From Rhododendron vialii (Eukaryota; Streptophyta; Magnoliopsida; Ericales; Ericaceae), in the NCBI RefSeq assembly GCF_030253575.1, contig NC_080557.1:48157501-48221500 (forward strand): DNA of 64,000 nucleotides. Reading direction: 5' to 3'. Shown one piece after another: positions 1-12,100 of the stretch (position 1 is its first letter; the number at the start of each line of letters is the position of its first letter). A program made the position numbers and the translations under genes. The notes under the pieces were generated by a model. It saw only the letters and a list, made by a program, of their open reading frames with translations. It ran no database searches and was not told where the DNA came from.

Positions 1-1479
1 ACTAGAGCCAAAACTTGAATGGCTAAACCTTTTTAGAAAAATGATGTTCCAACTCCGCACTTGACCGTTGTACAATGCAAATATTCTCATTACGATTTTA
101 TTTAAAGATTTGAGTTGTTCTTTTTATAGACCTTGAAGTATAAATTATTCATAAATAAAATAAAATTGATTGGACATTAATCAAGTTTTGGTTGGATCAT
201 ATTATTGTTCGAGCAACATTAAACTATGACTATATATATAATTTTCAAATGGAGAGGTCTTTATTTTAGTTAAAATAAGGACCTCTCAATTTCTCCCATT
301 TTCCATTCGAATTACGATAATCCGAGCCGCTCAATGTGTTTAGAACATAATTTTAAGAATACTCGCGAGGAATCAGCAAAAAAAATGACCGGGAAGGGCT
401 TCATCCAAACAGTTTTTATTTGAACCGTTCAATAAAAAAACAAACAAAAACTATTCGGATGAAGCCTTTCCAGTCATTTTTTTTTGCTGATTTCTCACAA
501 GTACCTTTAAAATCACGTTCTGAACACATTGAGCCGCTTGGATCATCGAGAGTACCTTTAAAATCACGTTCTGAACACATTGAGCGGCTTGGATCATCGT
601 AATTCTATCGAGAAATGGAAGTCCTTATTTTATTAAGTTAATGTGATTCTTAAGAGAAAGTAACTCATATAATATAATTTTCAAATGGAGAGGTCCTTAT
701 TTTAGTTATATATATTACTATTATAAGAAATTTTATTTGTTCAAAAAATTATCGATATTTGATCAAATAATTTCATTCTTAAATATCATACATACCACAT
801 GTCAAATCAACAACTTGGATCATCAAAATGAATAATCACGGTGATAAATATTCTGCATGACCCGAGTTGTTATATTAGAGGATCTTGATTTTTTATTTTT
901 GAGCCACTACATCATAGCATTCCAGTAAAAATAATTAACAAGTCTTGGATCAGGGCACTTATACCACGATTACGATCTCGTTCGTTTTGAGGATTTAAAT
1001 TTTGGATTCTAATTATTATTTTATTTCTCTTCAATCATTATTTTTATTTTTCTCTCTCTATCTCTCTTCAATCATTACACTTATTATCTGTAAATTCAAA
1101 TTCAAAATTCCAAAACAGCCATAGCCAAATAATACTTCTGTTCTCCTTCTCGTGCAACTCTAAACTTCTAGTCGCGGAAATGCATAGAATTGCGTACAAC
1201 CGTTTGCGAAAAGATATTTGTTGCGGTGATCCATTAAAATTGTGCGGAAATAAAGAAAGGAGAGATTAGATTAGATTGATTAGATTATCCATTGGAAAAA
1301 GTAAAAGTAGAAGAGGATGAAAGAAACCGGTGGGTTTGTCTACACACTTCGATGGGCGCCAACCACTTTCTCCATTCCCTTCTCTCTATAAAAAGCAAAT
1401 TTCCCACTCGTCCATCTCCTCCTATCTCTCTCCCCCTCTAGAGCGCTTGAGTTCAAGAAACTTCTACACGACCACGAAA
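1..1479. other. Upstream region of the universal stress protein gene
   Basis: AT-rich sequence without a credible gene. It holds the foldback element at 273-637 and a stray copy of its flank near 665-715 (AATTTTCAAATGGAGAGGTC, also near 240-260). The 250 bases before the ATG at 1480 include pyrimidine-rich TCTCTCTAT runs and a TATAAAA-like box at about 1387-1393, which would suit a start site about 60-70 bases upstream of the ATG. That placement is inference. Confidence 0.4.
273..637. mobile_element. Foldback MITE with a duplicated segment in one arm
   Basis: The left half (about 273-410) is matched in inverted orientation by the right half (about 455-637). Both arms share a stretch around ATTACGATAATCC / GGATCATCGTAATTC and a longer stretch beside the loop that includes GCAAAAAAAATGACCGG. 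In the right arm a 51-base unit (about 501-551, starting AGTACCTTTAAAATCACG) is repeated at once (552-600), so the arms differ in length. There is no coding capacity. Flanks contain TTATTTTA-like sequence but no clean target-site duplication could be fixed, so the ends are approximate. Confidence 0.55.
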
Positions 1480-4400
1480 ATGGCGACATCAGAGAAACCA
1501 GTCATGGTAATCGGAGTAGACGACAGTGAGGAAAGCACGTATGCCCTAGAATGGGCTCTCGATCATTTCTTCGCTCCCTACGCTCCCAATTTCAACTTCG
1601 ACCTCGTCGTCGTTCACTCTAAACCTTCTCCCATTTCCGTCGTCGGAATTGCTGGCCCTGGTACGTATATATATCTTCAATTCCCTATCGTAATGCTTGT
1701 TATGATTATTTGTTTTTGATGAGCTAAAAAAAGAACCGAACGACTCAACAAAAGTTGATTGTGTTTCAAGAGTTAACGAGTTTTAGAAATATGTTTGTGA
1801 GACAAACTGATCAGAGATGAGCTTTAATCAAGTCAATCACGAACCGATCTCGAGCAACTTGAATTTTTTACACTATGAGTCAAACGAGCCGAGTATTCGC
1901 AGCTTGGTTTTTTATATGTCCAAACTGATCTCAAACAAGTTTTTAATGAATGAAAATGAGCAAGTTTTTAATGAACAAACACGAGCTCCTAGTTTGGTTG
2001 CTTTATCAGCTCTTTATTAGTATTGATTGCTATTAGATTAGAAGAGTATTTGATTATCTCGGGAAGTAAATTGCAGGTAGTGGCCAAGCCCTGCCGTACA
2101 TTGAATCGGATCTCAAGAAGATTGCTGCTAGGGTTATAGAACAGGCTAAGGAGATGTGCATCAGTAAATCGGTATGATATTAATTACTTTTAAATTCGTT
2201 ATATTTTTTCTCTGGTTTCATTTTTAATTTCGTCAATATGTTTGAGTAAAAAGTTATCTTTAGGATCGATGCGTATGGTGCAAGCTAATTGGCTGTTATG
2301 CCTAGCTGTCTGTTAACATCACACACAATAAGCATCCAGAATCTTTTTTGCTTCAATTGGGAGGAGACTATCTACAAATAGAGAATAAATTCTTTACACC
2401 GCTAGTGTAAACATTTATTTCTTCCAAATCAATTACATTGCGACACGTGTCAAAACAGTGGTCCCAATTAATAAAACATGGACGTGGCGCAATGCAATTG
2501 ATTTGGAGGAAACATGTCTTTACACCGGCGGTGTAAATAATTTATTCTCCTACAAATATTATGACCGACCGCAACAAATCACATCTTATTGGAGAAGAAA
2601 TGATAAGCTCAACTAACAGCCCGTGTGGGAGGAATTAGCAGTGTACCCTAGGCCAGTGACTCTTCTCCTAGTTGGTTAAAAATCCTAGTTTAAGCAGTAC
2701 ATATTTTTTATTTTTGGGGTAAGTTTTTTATATTTCACATCAGTGAACTTTTTCCTATATCTTTTTGGTCGGAACATCTGGGATTTTCCGATCGACTAGA
2801 AGAATCAGAAAAGACAAAAAGTTTTATATTCTTTATTTTGACTTGTTTTTGTGTTGACTGTTCAGTGTTTTTTCTAAAACTTATGGTAAAAGAATTTGAC
2901 TCAAAGATGAAAAAAGTTGAGGAAAAACCATAAAGATCAATCTCTAAATTTAGTGCAAACTAATACTTAGTCGGTTAGCGATAAAGTTAGCTTTGACATG
3001 GTTTGAGTTTGGGAATACATAGATGTTTCATGATTGCCTTCTGGAGTAGCTGGAGCTTGTGATGCTAATTGCTTTGGTAGATTAGCTTGTTTCTCTCTGC
3101 AATAGCTGCAGCTGGAGTTAGAAGGGTTCCAAGTTCCAACAACGTTATCCTATGTTACGTAGAACTCCAGTAACTACTAGTTAATTTACAGAGGATAATT
3201 TTATACCAATAATAAATTTGACTGTCCAGTTTAGGCATTTTGGCCTGTGAACAGTTTCGGAGAATGGAGATCCCACAAATCATAATGGCGAGTCCTCTGT
3301 TCGGTATTATGGTTTTTGGAACTTCAAGATTTTAATTGAATAAAGATGATCCTGTAATCCTTGTAGCATACTAAAACAGTAAAATGTTATACTTTGATAC
3401 TCTGTGATTCTAAGTTGATTTGCGTACTGTAGAATTATTTCTGAGTTCTGAGCGTTCAAACTCTATGCAGGCCCATGGGGCAAGATTGGAAGTTGTGGAA
3501 GGCGATGCTAGGAATGTTCTATGTGATGCTGTAGAGAAACACCATGCGTCCCTGTTGGTCGTGGGTAGTCATGGTTACGGCGCCATTAAAAGGTATGGAC
3601 TTTGTCTTAGTCCCCAACACACGAGAAACTTGGATATTGCAAAAGTATGACGGGATTCATTGATCTTGAAACTCTCTATCCACCCATCTTGTGAAGATAA
3701 AAGTGTGGTTTTTGAGTTAAAGGAATATATGTTTGTAATGAGGTGTCAAAATTATGCGTTACTCGTTAAGGTTAACTCGATATTTCGATACAATCACCCT
3801 GGATAATGTATCATAATTCCTCCTTTCCAATGCTAAATTGCTTTACCATCAAGAAAGTAACTAGCCTAGTGCACCGTTGACCTCAACTTTCTTAGATTGT
3901 TTCTTTCCTCCTAGTACTTTGTGGGTAGCTTCGCTATTTGCTTTTTCAAGTCTTTGGTGTAAACCTCAATTGCAATATAGATGGCATGAACGGATATTTA
4001 AATACCATATTCTTGTGCTTGGAAAGAGTAAATAAATAACATGCGATGATTTGAAAGTAACGTCTCAGTGCACACCCAAAAAGAATGTGGAAATCTAAGA
4101 CGCAATAGGTCCACCCTCCTATTCAAGCAGGGCCGGCCCAATGGGAAGGCCAAGAGGCCGCTGCTTTGAGCCTTTACATTTTGGGCTAAAAATAGGGCAC
4201 CATTTCCTAGATAAGTATATATATTTACTGTGCACAATTATAATACAAACTCCTTTGGTGGTTTAGTGGTAAAGTGTTTGCTCTTCCACATAAGATGCCT
4301 AGGTTCAAATCATGGTAGTGTACTTTTGAAGTGTCTTTTTGTCAAAAAAAAATTCTCCTATCACACAAATTGGGACTGCTGTAATTCAAACCTAAGTTCA

Positions 4401-4786
4401 TTGAATATTATTGCAACCGCACAAGCCATTAAGGCTGAAATATTTATTATGTTGAATAGTAAGAATGAAAATGATATATAGATAAGTATTTTGGTTTATT
4501 TTTTAAAATTAGAAAATTTATGTAGGACACTTTTCTACCACTTGGCCTAGGGCATCTAAATACCTTGGGCCGGCTCTGTATTCAAGATAAGATAAAATGC
4601 TTCAGATTCTCATTCCTTTGGAATACTGATGCAGTATCTCTTATTTCTTTTTCTTTTTTGGTACTTCTACTGATGCAGTATCGAATTCTCTTTTGCAGGG
4701 CCGTTTTGGGCAGCGTCAGTGACTATTGTGCTCATCATGCTCACTGCAATGTTATGATTGTAAAGAAGCCTAAGACCAAGCACTGA
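1480..4786 (+). CDS. Universal stress protein (USP, ATP-binding type), four exons
   Basis: Small alpha/beta protein of the UspA superfamily, which in plants binds ATP and takes part in stress responses; the exact role here is unknown. Exons 1480-1660, 2077-2171, 3471-3592 and 4699-4786 join in frame (162 codons with stop, 161 residues). All junctions are GT-AG. The N-terminal strand VMVIGVDDSEES with Asp near residue 14 is the usual nucleotide-contact start. The hallmark G-2x-G-9x-G-S motif is seen as G124, G127, G137, S138 and is split by the last intron. The last strand CNVMIVKKP completes the fold. The ATG at 1480 (context GAAAATGGCG) is chosen because it begins the family-typical N terminus; an in-frame upstream extension to 1330 lacks similarity. 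Introns 1-3 hold a degraded hAT-like copy, a Mutator-like MITE and a hAT element. No inactivating change is seen. Confidence 0.93.
1790..2030. repeat. Degraded copy of the 6.8 kb hAT-like element family
   Basis: Intron 1 of the stress protein gene contains TTTAATCAAGTCAATCACGA, GATCTCGAGCAACTTGAA and ACAAGTTTTTAATGAA. These resemble TTTAATCAAGCCAAACACGA, GATCTCGAGGAGCTTGAA and ACAAGCTTTTAATGAG in the element at 6788-7129, in the same order and orientation. Ends and target duplication are not recognisable. Confidence 0.5.
2381..2549. mobile_element. Mutator-like MITE, 169 bp, with 9-bp target duplication
   Basis: Starts GAGAATAAATT and ends AATTTATTCTC. It is flanked by the perfect 9-bp direct repeat CTACAAATA (2372-2380 and 2550-2558). 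The two halves are inverted copies over about 70 bases, including TTTACACCG(C/G) and CCAAATCAATT. A 9-bp duplication fits Mutator-type insertion. It lies in intron 2 of the stress protein gene and codes for nothing. Confidence 0.85.
4128..4578. mobile_element. hAT-type non-autonomous element, 451 bp
   Basis: The ends are CAGGGCCGGCCCA and TGGGCCGGCTCTG, near-perfect terminal inverted repeats of the hAT type. The flanks carry the perfect 8-bp target duplication TATTCAAG (4120-4127 and 4579-4586). No transposase is encoded. It lies in intron 3 of the stress protein gene and contains a tRNA-like SINE segment. Confidence 0.9.
4248..4350 (+). repeat. tRNA-derived SINE-like segment nested in the hAT element
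   Basis: TGGTTTAGTGGTAAAG (from about 4258) resembles a Pol III A box. GGTTCAAATC (about 4304-4313) matches a B box at the expected spacing. The segment runs on through TTTTTGTC to an A-run near 4341-4349. This is the arrangement of a short tRNA-headed SINE. No target duplication could be fixed, so the ends are approximate, and a decayed tRNA pseudogene is the alternative. Confidence 0.5.
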
Positions 4787-5998
4787 GCTACTTTCGATTG
4801 TCTCTCGACTAAGCGAGCAAATTCAGTTGTTCAACAAGAAAATTTCCAGGAGTATTGTATCTATCTGTATTGGTAATAATCGATTTGGATTGTTGGAAAG
4901 TATGTACTTTTTATGCAATTGCGTTTGCATATTCTAGCAGCTTGAACCTAATTATCCTTGACAATGCCAAAAATATTGCTTCACTCATTAGCCCATGTAC
5001 CATGTTCATCTCCAACATGGAAGAAAGCAATTTTATCTCTAATATTCCCACATCCTACAATTTTAGTTCGTTTCAAGTGTCAATGACAATAAGAAATGAA
5101 ACATGTGAAAGCAATTCGACGAATGAAGTATCTAAGGGTGGATGTATACATTTGATTTTAGAACCTCGTATCTTAAAATACGGAATGTTAAACGGTAGGC
5201 GTAAGCTTTTTGTTTGAAATAATACTCTTTTTTTTTCGTTGAATAGCATATGATGCTTGCATAATGGGCTTACTGGATGGGCTGGCGGGGAAATTTAGCC
5301 CAAAGATCCCTAATTTTCTTAACGAATCAGGTGGAGCAGACAATGACATCATAAAACAAAATTACTTGCACCAAAAAAAAAAAAAAAAACCCAATATATA
5401 AACATCAAATTAGCGAAATACTGAAGCACGGATTGATTGTATTTCGTGCATCACCAAGTTACCAACTACTACTGCTTTGTTTTCTTGCTCGCCATTGGGA
5501 GGTGGAGCCCAAGTTTTGGGCCGGAACCGGCAGTCGAAATCTTGACCGTCCAATATTGCAATTGATCGTTTGGATCTGTTCAGAGACTTTTCGTATGAAG
5601 AATTAAATTCTTCTTGCGAGGAGTTTGTGAGCAGATCTGAACCATTGATTTTCTCAATGTGCACCTCAGATTATAACTATATTTTCCGATCCAAAACTTA
5701 AACCAAGGAGGATTCAAACTCACGTGGAAGACCTACTTCAAACGTTCTTGCCCGTTATGATCACAAAATCATAATCATGTAGGGAATACTGTTTTCATAG
5801 TGTAAGTATCAGCCCGCATGCGCGAACACATAAATTTATTTTAAAGAATTGTAAATTAAAAAGATTGATAACGCAAATGGAAGGTAATGTGACGAAGTCC
5901 ATTCCATTTATTTTTCCATCATGTGATCAAATGTATTTAATGGACGAAGTGGACCCCGAAAGGTCCGGACCACGTAATCTGACAGTTCGGATAGACTC

Positions 5999-6037
<39 letters not shown>

Positions 6038-6191
6038 GTACTGTAAGCACACAGAGTCAGAGAGAGAGAGCTACCTCTATCCGCATTTTCTGGTCAGCCG
6101 ATGCTCGGAAAATCTTTTACAGGTTGGTAGGTAAACCCGTTTGACTTTTCCGATCAACTGAAACACACTACGATCCCAAGACACTGATGCT
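4787..6191. other. Intergenic region, stress protein 3' end to RFI2-like gene
   Basis: No credible gene. The first few hundred bases are probably 3' UTR of the stress protein. A poly-A run lies at 5373-5389. The last 200 bases before the RFI2-like ATG contain a GA-rich tract and are probably its promoter and 5' UTR. Confidence 0.5.
6001..6031. repeat. (GA)n microsatellite in the probable 5' leader of the RFI2-like gene
   Basis: About 14 uninterrupted GA dinucleotides, followed by a second short GA run near 6059-6069. It lies 160-190 bases before the ATG, the usual place for GA/CT tracts in plant core promoters and leaders. Confidence 0.8.
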
Positions 6192-9100
6192 ATGGACGAT
6201 CCCAACGGCGATCAGACGACGACGTCGTCGTTCGAAGTCTCCTCCGTTTCTTGCTCGATTTGCCTCGATTTCGTGACCGATGACGGGACCAGGTCAACGG
6301 CCAAGCTCCAATGCGGCCACGCGTTCCATCTCGGTGATTTATAAAACCCCCTGTTTCCTTGTTGCTTTCGTTGACGAAAATAGTATAGTTTAATTATCAG
6401 TTGAAATTACGAATTCAGTTCTTCTTGCATTTTGGACTGGTTTACGAGGTTTTGTCTTCGTTGGTTACGTATAATGCCCGCTTGATTATAGTGAAGACGA
6501 TCAAACATCTGAAATTGATACTGCTTTCTGTGGAAATCAAAGCCGTTGAGACTGAATTAGTTGTTAATTATTTTTGTCCCAGTAGAGCTTTAAATACATG
6601 GCTTGATTCGTTAACTGTGGACGCCGGGTTTAGCTCACGTTGGAAATTACTCTTTTTAAGTTCCCGCTTAGAAGATGATAAAAGTTACCTTAATGAGCTC
6701 TCTGCGAGACAGAAAACGGTTAGATACTCCGGCCGGTGTTAACGACCGGAAATGTCTTCCCTGGGCAAGTTAGTTCCCACTCAAGGGTAGGGGTTATAAA
6801 GCCCAACAAGCCAAGCTTGTGGTTGATCAAGCTTGGTTTGCAAACTTAACGAGCTTCAAAAATAATTAAAGTTTTAGTTTATTAGACGTCCCGATCTCAA
6901 AAGACCTTTAATCAAGCCAAACACGAGTTGATCTCGAGGAGCTTGAAGTTTTGTACATCATTGGCCGAACGAGCCTAGTAGTAGTTTGTTCGAGTTTGGT
7001 TTGAAACCTTAATGAGCTTCAAAAAATTCTCAAGCTTGGCTTGTTTATGTAACAAACCAATCTTGAACAAGCTTTTAATGAGCGAACACAAGCTCAAATT
7101 CGAGTAGCTTGGTTTGTTTAGCCGCCCTACTCAAGGGCAAACTATAGACAAGGGATGCTTGGCCGAGAACTCACAAATCAGTAATGAAACAATAATTCTA
7201 CAATAATTCTTTACCCTGTAGTGTTCTCAATAGGATTTTTTTCGGTGCTTGTATCTTGCATTCTTCTAGTATTTATCAGCATATTGGCCAACTACCCTAG
7301 CTTGGTCAGTGATTGAAAAGCGCGAGGCAAAGGTGAGGCGACAAAGCTATAAAAAAAATGAGGTGAGGCGAGTGCCTCAATGAAGCGAGGCGAGTGTTTA
7401 AAAATAAGAAAAATATACTACTTCCTACCATCAAGACTAGAATTAAATAATTAATATCACCACATTGCATAATAACCAACAATTCAACATATGAAATACT
7501 GGTCAAAAAACGTAAAACACGCTCATAAAATGTTAACAATCCACGTATTCCAAACAAGACATCATCCTCATCACTTATCTCCAAGCGCCTCATCTTCTTC
7601 ATCCTCATCTGACTTATATCCATCCACATCTTCCTCTTCTTCTTCATCTGAATCTCCATCTTTCCATTCTTGTTCTTCCCACTCATCATCATCTACGAGG
7701 AAACTTGATGCTTTTGAACCCTTATTTGTTGCCATTGAAGTTGTTGGTTTATGAGTTGACCTAGTAACTTTGCTAGGTTCTTCAACTCCACTAACCACCA
7801 CAACATCATCCCAACTCAAATCTTCACCCTCAAATACAAGCTCCTCCTCCAATTTCCCAATCAACCATTCATTGCTCTCATCAACGTTCTTTACGGAAAT
7901 CAGGTCAAGTTTGCCACGTTTTGCATATCGACGCCTCAATGCTCTATTGTACTTAACAAACACCAAGTCGTTAAGGCGCTTTTGATCTAGCTTATTTCTT
8001 TTTTAGGTTTAGAGCTGCAAAATAAGTGTTTAAAAGGATTTTAGTTTATATCACACCTTAAAACAACTAGAAATCCCTTAATGTAATACTCACATGTTCA
8101 AACACACTCCAATTTCTCTTGCATCCGGGTGAACTACAAGTAAGGCTAAGGATTTTGATGGCGGATGTCTTAATCCTCCTCGGATTAAGACATGCAGTTC
8201 TGGACATGCCCATGCGGCTACATAGCAACCCTACTCTTTTCCTCCGGCTGATGTGACTGATAACAATCATTTTGGTGGCGGATGTAAATCCTCCTCGGAT
8301 CCGTGACCCCTCGGATAATAGCCCACCTTGGTTTGTAACGTGAACATCATCCTTGGCTCTAGGGAGTGATCAGCGATCATCATCAAGTGTATAATTGGTG
8401 CCCGACTATCTGGTCTTACTCAGCGATTTGACCGTCCGAGAGCCAGGTCAACATTGACCTTCTCAGCCATATTTATTTCCTTTAATTACTCTCGACGTCA
8501 TCTATTGATGGTATATAATCGTAATAATTCCGTCCCCCACATTAACTTTGTTAGATACAGAGTTTGGAATTTTAGATGCTATATTGCATTACACTATTGA
8601 AGTTTAAGTTGCCTTTTCCATCCTCTTGTTCAAAAATTGGTGTGGGATCTTCTATGTTATGTGTGATTGCTTTCCTTTTTTTCACTTTGAGGCCCCATTG
8701 ACATGATGTAGCACACAAATCCTTGAAGTCATAGTAATCTGAGGCAGTGTCATTTTTTCAGAGGTATTAACCTTCTTAAGTAACTTGAGCTTCTTTTTCT
8801 TCAAATATCGTGGTGCGTTAGTGGATCCAAGTGTCTACGACTCTACATTGTGTATGGGTGTCGGATTCGTGTCCAATACCCATGTCATATCCATCGGACA
8901 GTGGAGGAAATGGAATAGTCTATGAACACTGTTTACATGTTCCGCTTCCATGTAGGAAAAGGAAATTTGACACTATTGTTAATGGTTTCATCACGGTTCG
9001 TGCTTATTCGAATGATCTATATGGGTGCAGATTGCATTGGTTCGGCATTCAATTCAAAGGGAGCAATGCAGTGTCCTAATTGTCGTAAGGTTGAGAAAGG

Positions 9101-12100
9101 TCGATGGTTGTACGCAACTGGCTCTACGTTTTCATTTCCTGAGTTTAGCATTGAAGACTGGACTGCTGATGAGGATCTCCATGAGTTAAGTTATTCTGAG
9201 ATGGTGAGCAAAACACATAGTTTAAGACTGCTTTTTCTTTTCCTTTTGGTGGAACTGTTGAAACCAAAGTTGTCGATATTAGCCATGGAAATTCGATGGG
9301 CAAGCCAAATCAAAAAAGTTTTGTGGGCGCATTATATGCAGCAAGTTGTCAGAATTTACCTTTCTAAGAGCAGGATAAGGTTTCCGCTTTTCATTTCATC
9401 TGTGAACCAAAGATGATAAGAGAACAACAATTCTTTTGATATCAACTCTTTTTCTGAAGATCTTTTGATATCAACTCAAAACCACACACACAAAAAAAAA
9501 AATGAAAAAGAAAAGGGAAGGGCTGTGAATTTGTGATGTTGAACATAACCTTCCAATATCAGTCCAATTCTTTGGATAAACGCATAAGTGATGCATATAT
9601 TATGAGGACCGTCCAGTAGATATATAATTCACGAGTTTCCACTTGAAGATTAAATGAGTAGTTTGAGTTTCATAATTGACCTTGTGTAGGAGGATACTTC
9701 TTTCCTTTTTCATCAAACTAAACTTCATTTTCACAACTATGAAATCCTCATGTTTAGTGTCCCTGTCTGCAGTCTCTTAGTTTATTAAGATAAGAAATAT
9801 TTGGGGAGGTTTTGAATACACCACCTTCTCAACCACTAAAATCATGCTGGTAATCGTTTTTTTCTGCAGCCATCTAGAGTTCACTGGTGTCCATTCAGTG
9901 GAGTGGTTCGAGTTCACTCATCGTTTGAGTAAGCACATTCTCCTATATGGTCTTGATCTGGATTCTGGAGTTATTTCTCACAATAATTCTTCAATTTGCG
10001 TAGTGTGTTTTTTGCTTCTGTGATATTCAGGTTTCGCTTACTGACTACTGACTTGCTGTCAAGTACATGCTGTAGTTCTTCTATCGACTATTTATTTTTG
10101 TACATGCTCCAGTTAACAAAATGTTTGTAGTGCTTGACCTCATGTGTTTTGGCATCATGCTTGTCATACTTTCCGTGGAATGATACCGATGCTAACAATG
10201 TATTAATCTAGATTGATTAAACTAGGAGCTTCCTTTCATGGTGATGAACTCCAATACAATGCACTAAACAAAAGAAAATATATTTTTTCCCTTTTTGATT
10301 GGGAAAGATAAATAGCCATTTGTGTCTAACTGCCTATACTTGTGCAATTTGTTTCTTCCAGAGTTCACAGGTTTTAGTTTCCTCCTTTGTATTTGTTACT
10401 GTCTCTTGGTGTCATCTGGGTTAAACTTCCGTCAAAATGCTCCCTTGGGTTTGGTTCTTCTTATTGTTTTCTACCTCACAGATTTGGTTGGCTGTCTTTT
10501 TTCGCAAGCTTCTATCTATTTGAAAGAGAGAATGTCTTCCAGTAAAACCCCCAAAGAAAGACTAGTTAAGATTCCATTTGTTCAGAAGAATCTGTTAAAT
10601 ACTTCTCCCCTCTGGGCTTTTCGCCCAATTAGTCCTGTTTTGGACCGTTTCCAGCTGGGACTAACAGTAAAGACTAATCTACTTAAATGCAATTTGTGAC
10701 ATGGAAACAATCGTATTCTTTAAACATGAATACACTCAGGCGGATGCCCTATTTTTCTCACCTTACTGAGATACTGTCCTCATATTTTATGTCCATGGGA
10801 AACTGCCGACGCATTAAATCTGATACCAATCAACCAACAGGTTTTTAGGGGATGATCCATACAACCGAACATTTTGTTGCAAGTCCAGGAGGGATTTGCT
10901 TTTGTTTGGCCCTTTTGGGTGGGTGAAAATGGTTCAATTAGAAGAAGAAACACATTTTGTTGTCTGAAGCAAAGAGGAGTAGAAGGATGCATGTCACAGT
11001 TTCCCACCTTAGGGAAGATTCCCACCAGCTTTGATGCATGTACTGGAGTTCTTTTTAACAGTTATTAGGGATTCTAGCGTAGTTTTCCCTTTTGATTTAG
11101 ATACTGCTCTTATGGAACTTTATTTTCTGTAGCAATGCTTTTTAACTATTGCTTGTAGTGATAGATGCCAAGACTGAGTTAAACTTAATAATTCTTGCAC
11201 TCTTGCTGAAAGCATGAATTTTGGTCAACACAAATTTCTCGGTCTCTTCCACTGTCATCATTTGTTGCTGTCTTTAACGAATTAATATCTCAATCGTTTC
11301 AGGGAAGTTGAACCTCCGCCAACAAGAAGTAAGGGTACTTGAGCTTTGATTCCTGATCCAATTTCGGTAGTGCCCAGCAACCAAATGTAATAGGAAAAAT
11401 ATTGTGTTGCAGATCATAACTTACATAGGCACCAGTCCGTATTTTCTGATCAACAAACAGCTGCGTCACCTGTGGCTCATTCATATGTTGCATACTTTGG
11501 ACCCATTCCACCACCAACTACCTCAAACACCAGTGAGAATGTTGAAGATCGCAACTTCAATCATCCCTGGAATGGCTTATCTGGACACAATGAGATCTTT
11601 CCTGCCCGTACTTTTCCTGTCATAGGTATCCCCCATCAAAATCGAGGTCATCATTCCCATCCATTTTCTGCAAACAGCGGACATGTGAACAGTGCTGATC
11701 AAGCTTCAATTCCACCTGCACCTCTGAGAGCTACCAGGGGAGACCATGATGCTTTGACAAGATCCGGATCTGTTGTGCATCCATTTCTTCATGGTCCCCG
11801 GTAAGTCGTTTTTCACGCATTGACAAATAAAGACAAAATCCAAATGTTGTACCATTTTTTTAAGGGAAATTTATAGAATTGGTCCTCCTAGTTTCACCCA
11901 AGTCTCATTTTCATCCTCCAAGTATTAATTGCAACTCTTTTGACCTTCAAGTTTGGTTTCCGTACTAAGTTGGTTCAATTGATAACGTCTGTCAGCCAAA
12001 CTGGACGAAAAAAATCATATTGAGGGCAAACGCCATTTATTGGACCAACTTGGTACGAACTACAACGTCCAAACCGCCATCAATCAGATTTTTTCTGTCC

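Noticed and set aside
1330..1479. Upstream in-frame extension of the stress protein
   Set aside because: Residues before 1480 have no family similarity and overlap the probable leader with TATA-like and pyrimidine-rich sequence. The ORF from 1330 also uses a non-ATG start (GTG).
5410..5664. Minus-strand 84-codon frame in the spacer between the stress protein and RFI2-like genes
   Set aside because: No recognisable domain, no splice partners and no leader features.
7491..7985. Ser-rich plus-strand open frames
   Set aside because: Complement of the acidic tail of the hAT transposase remnant, which is the meaningful strand.
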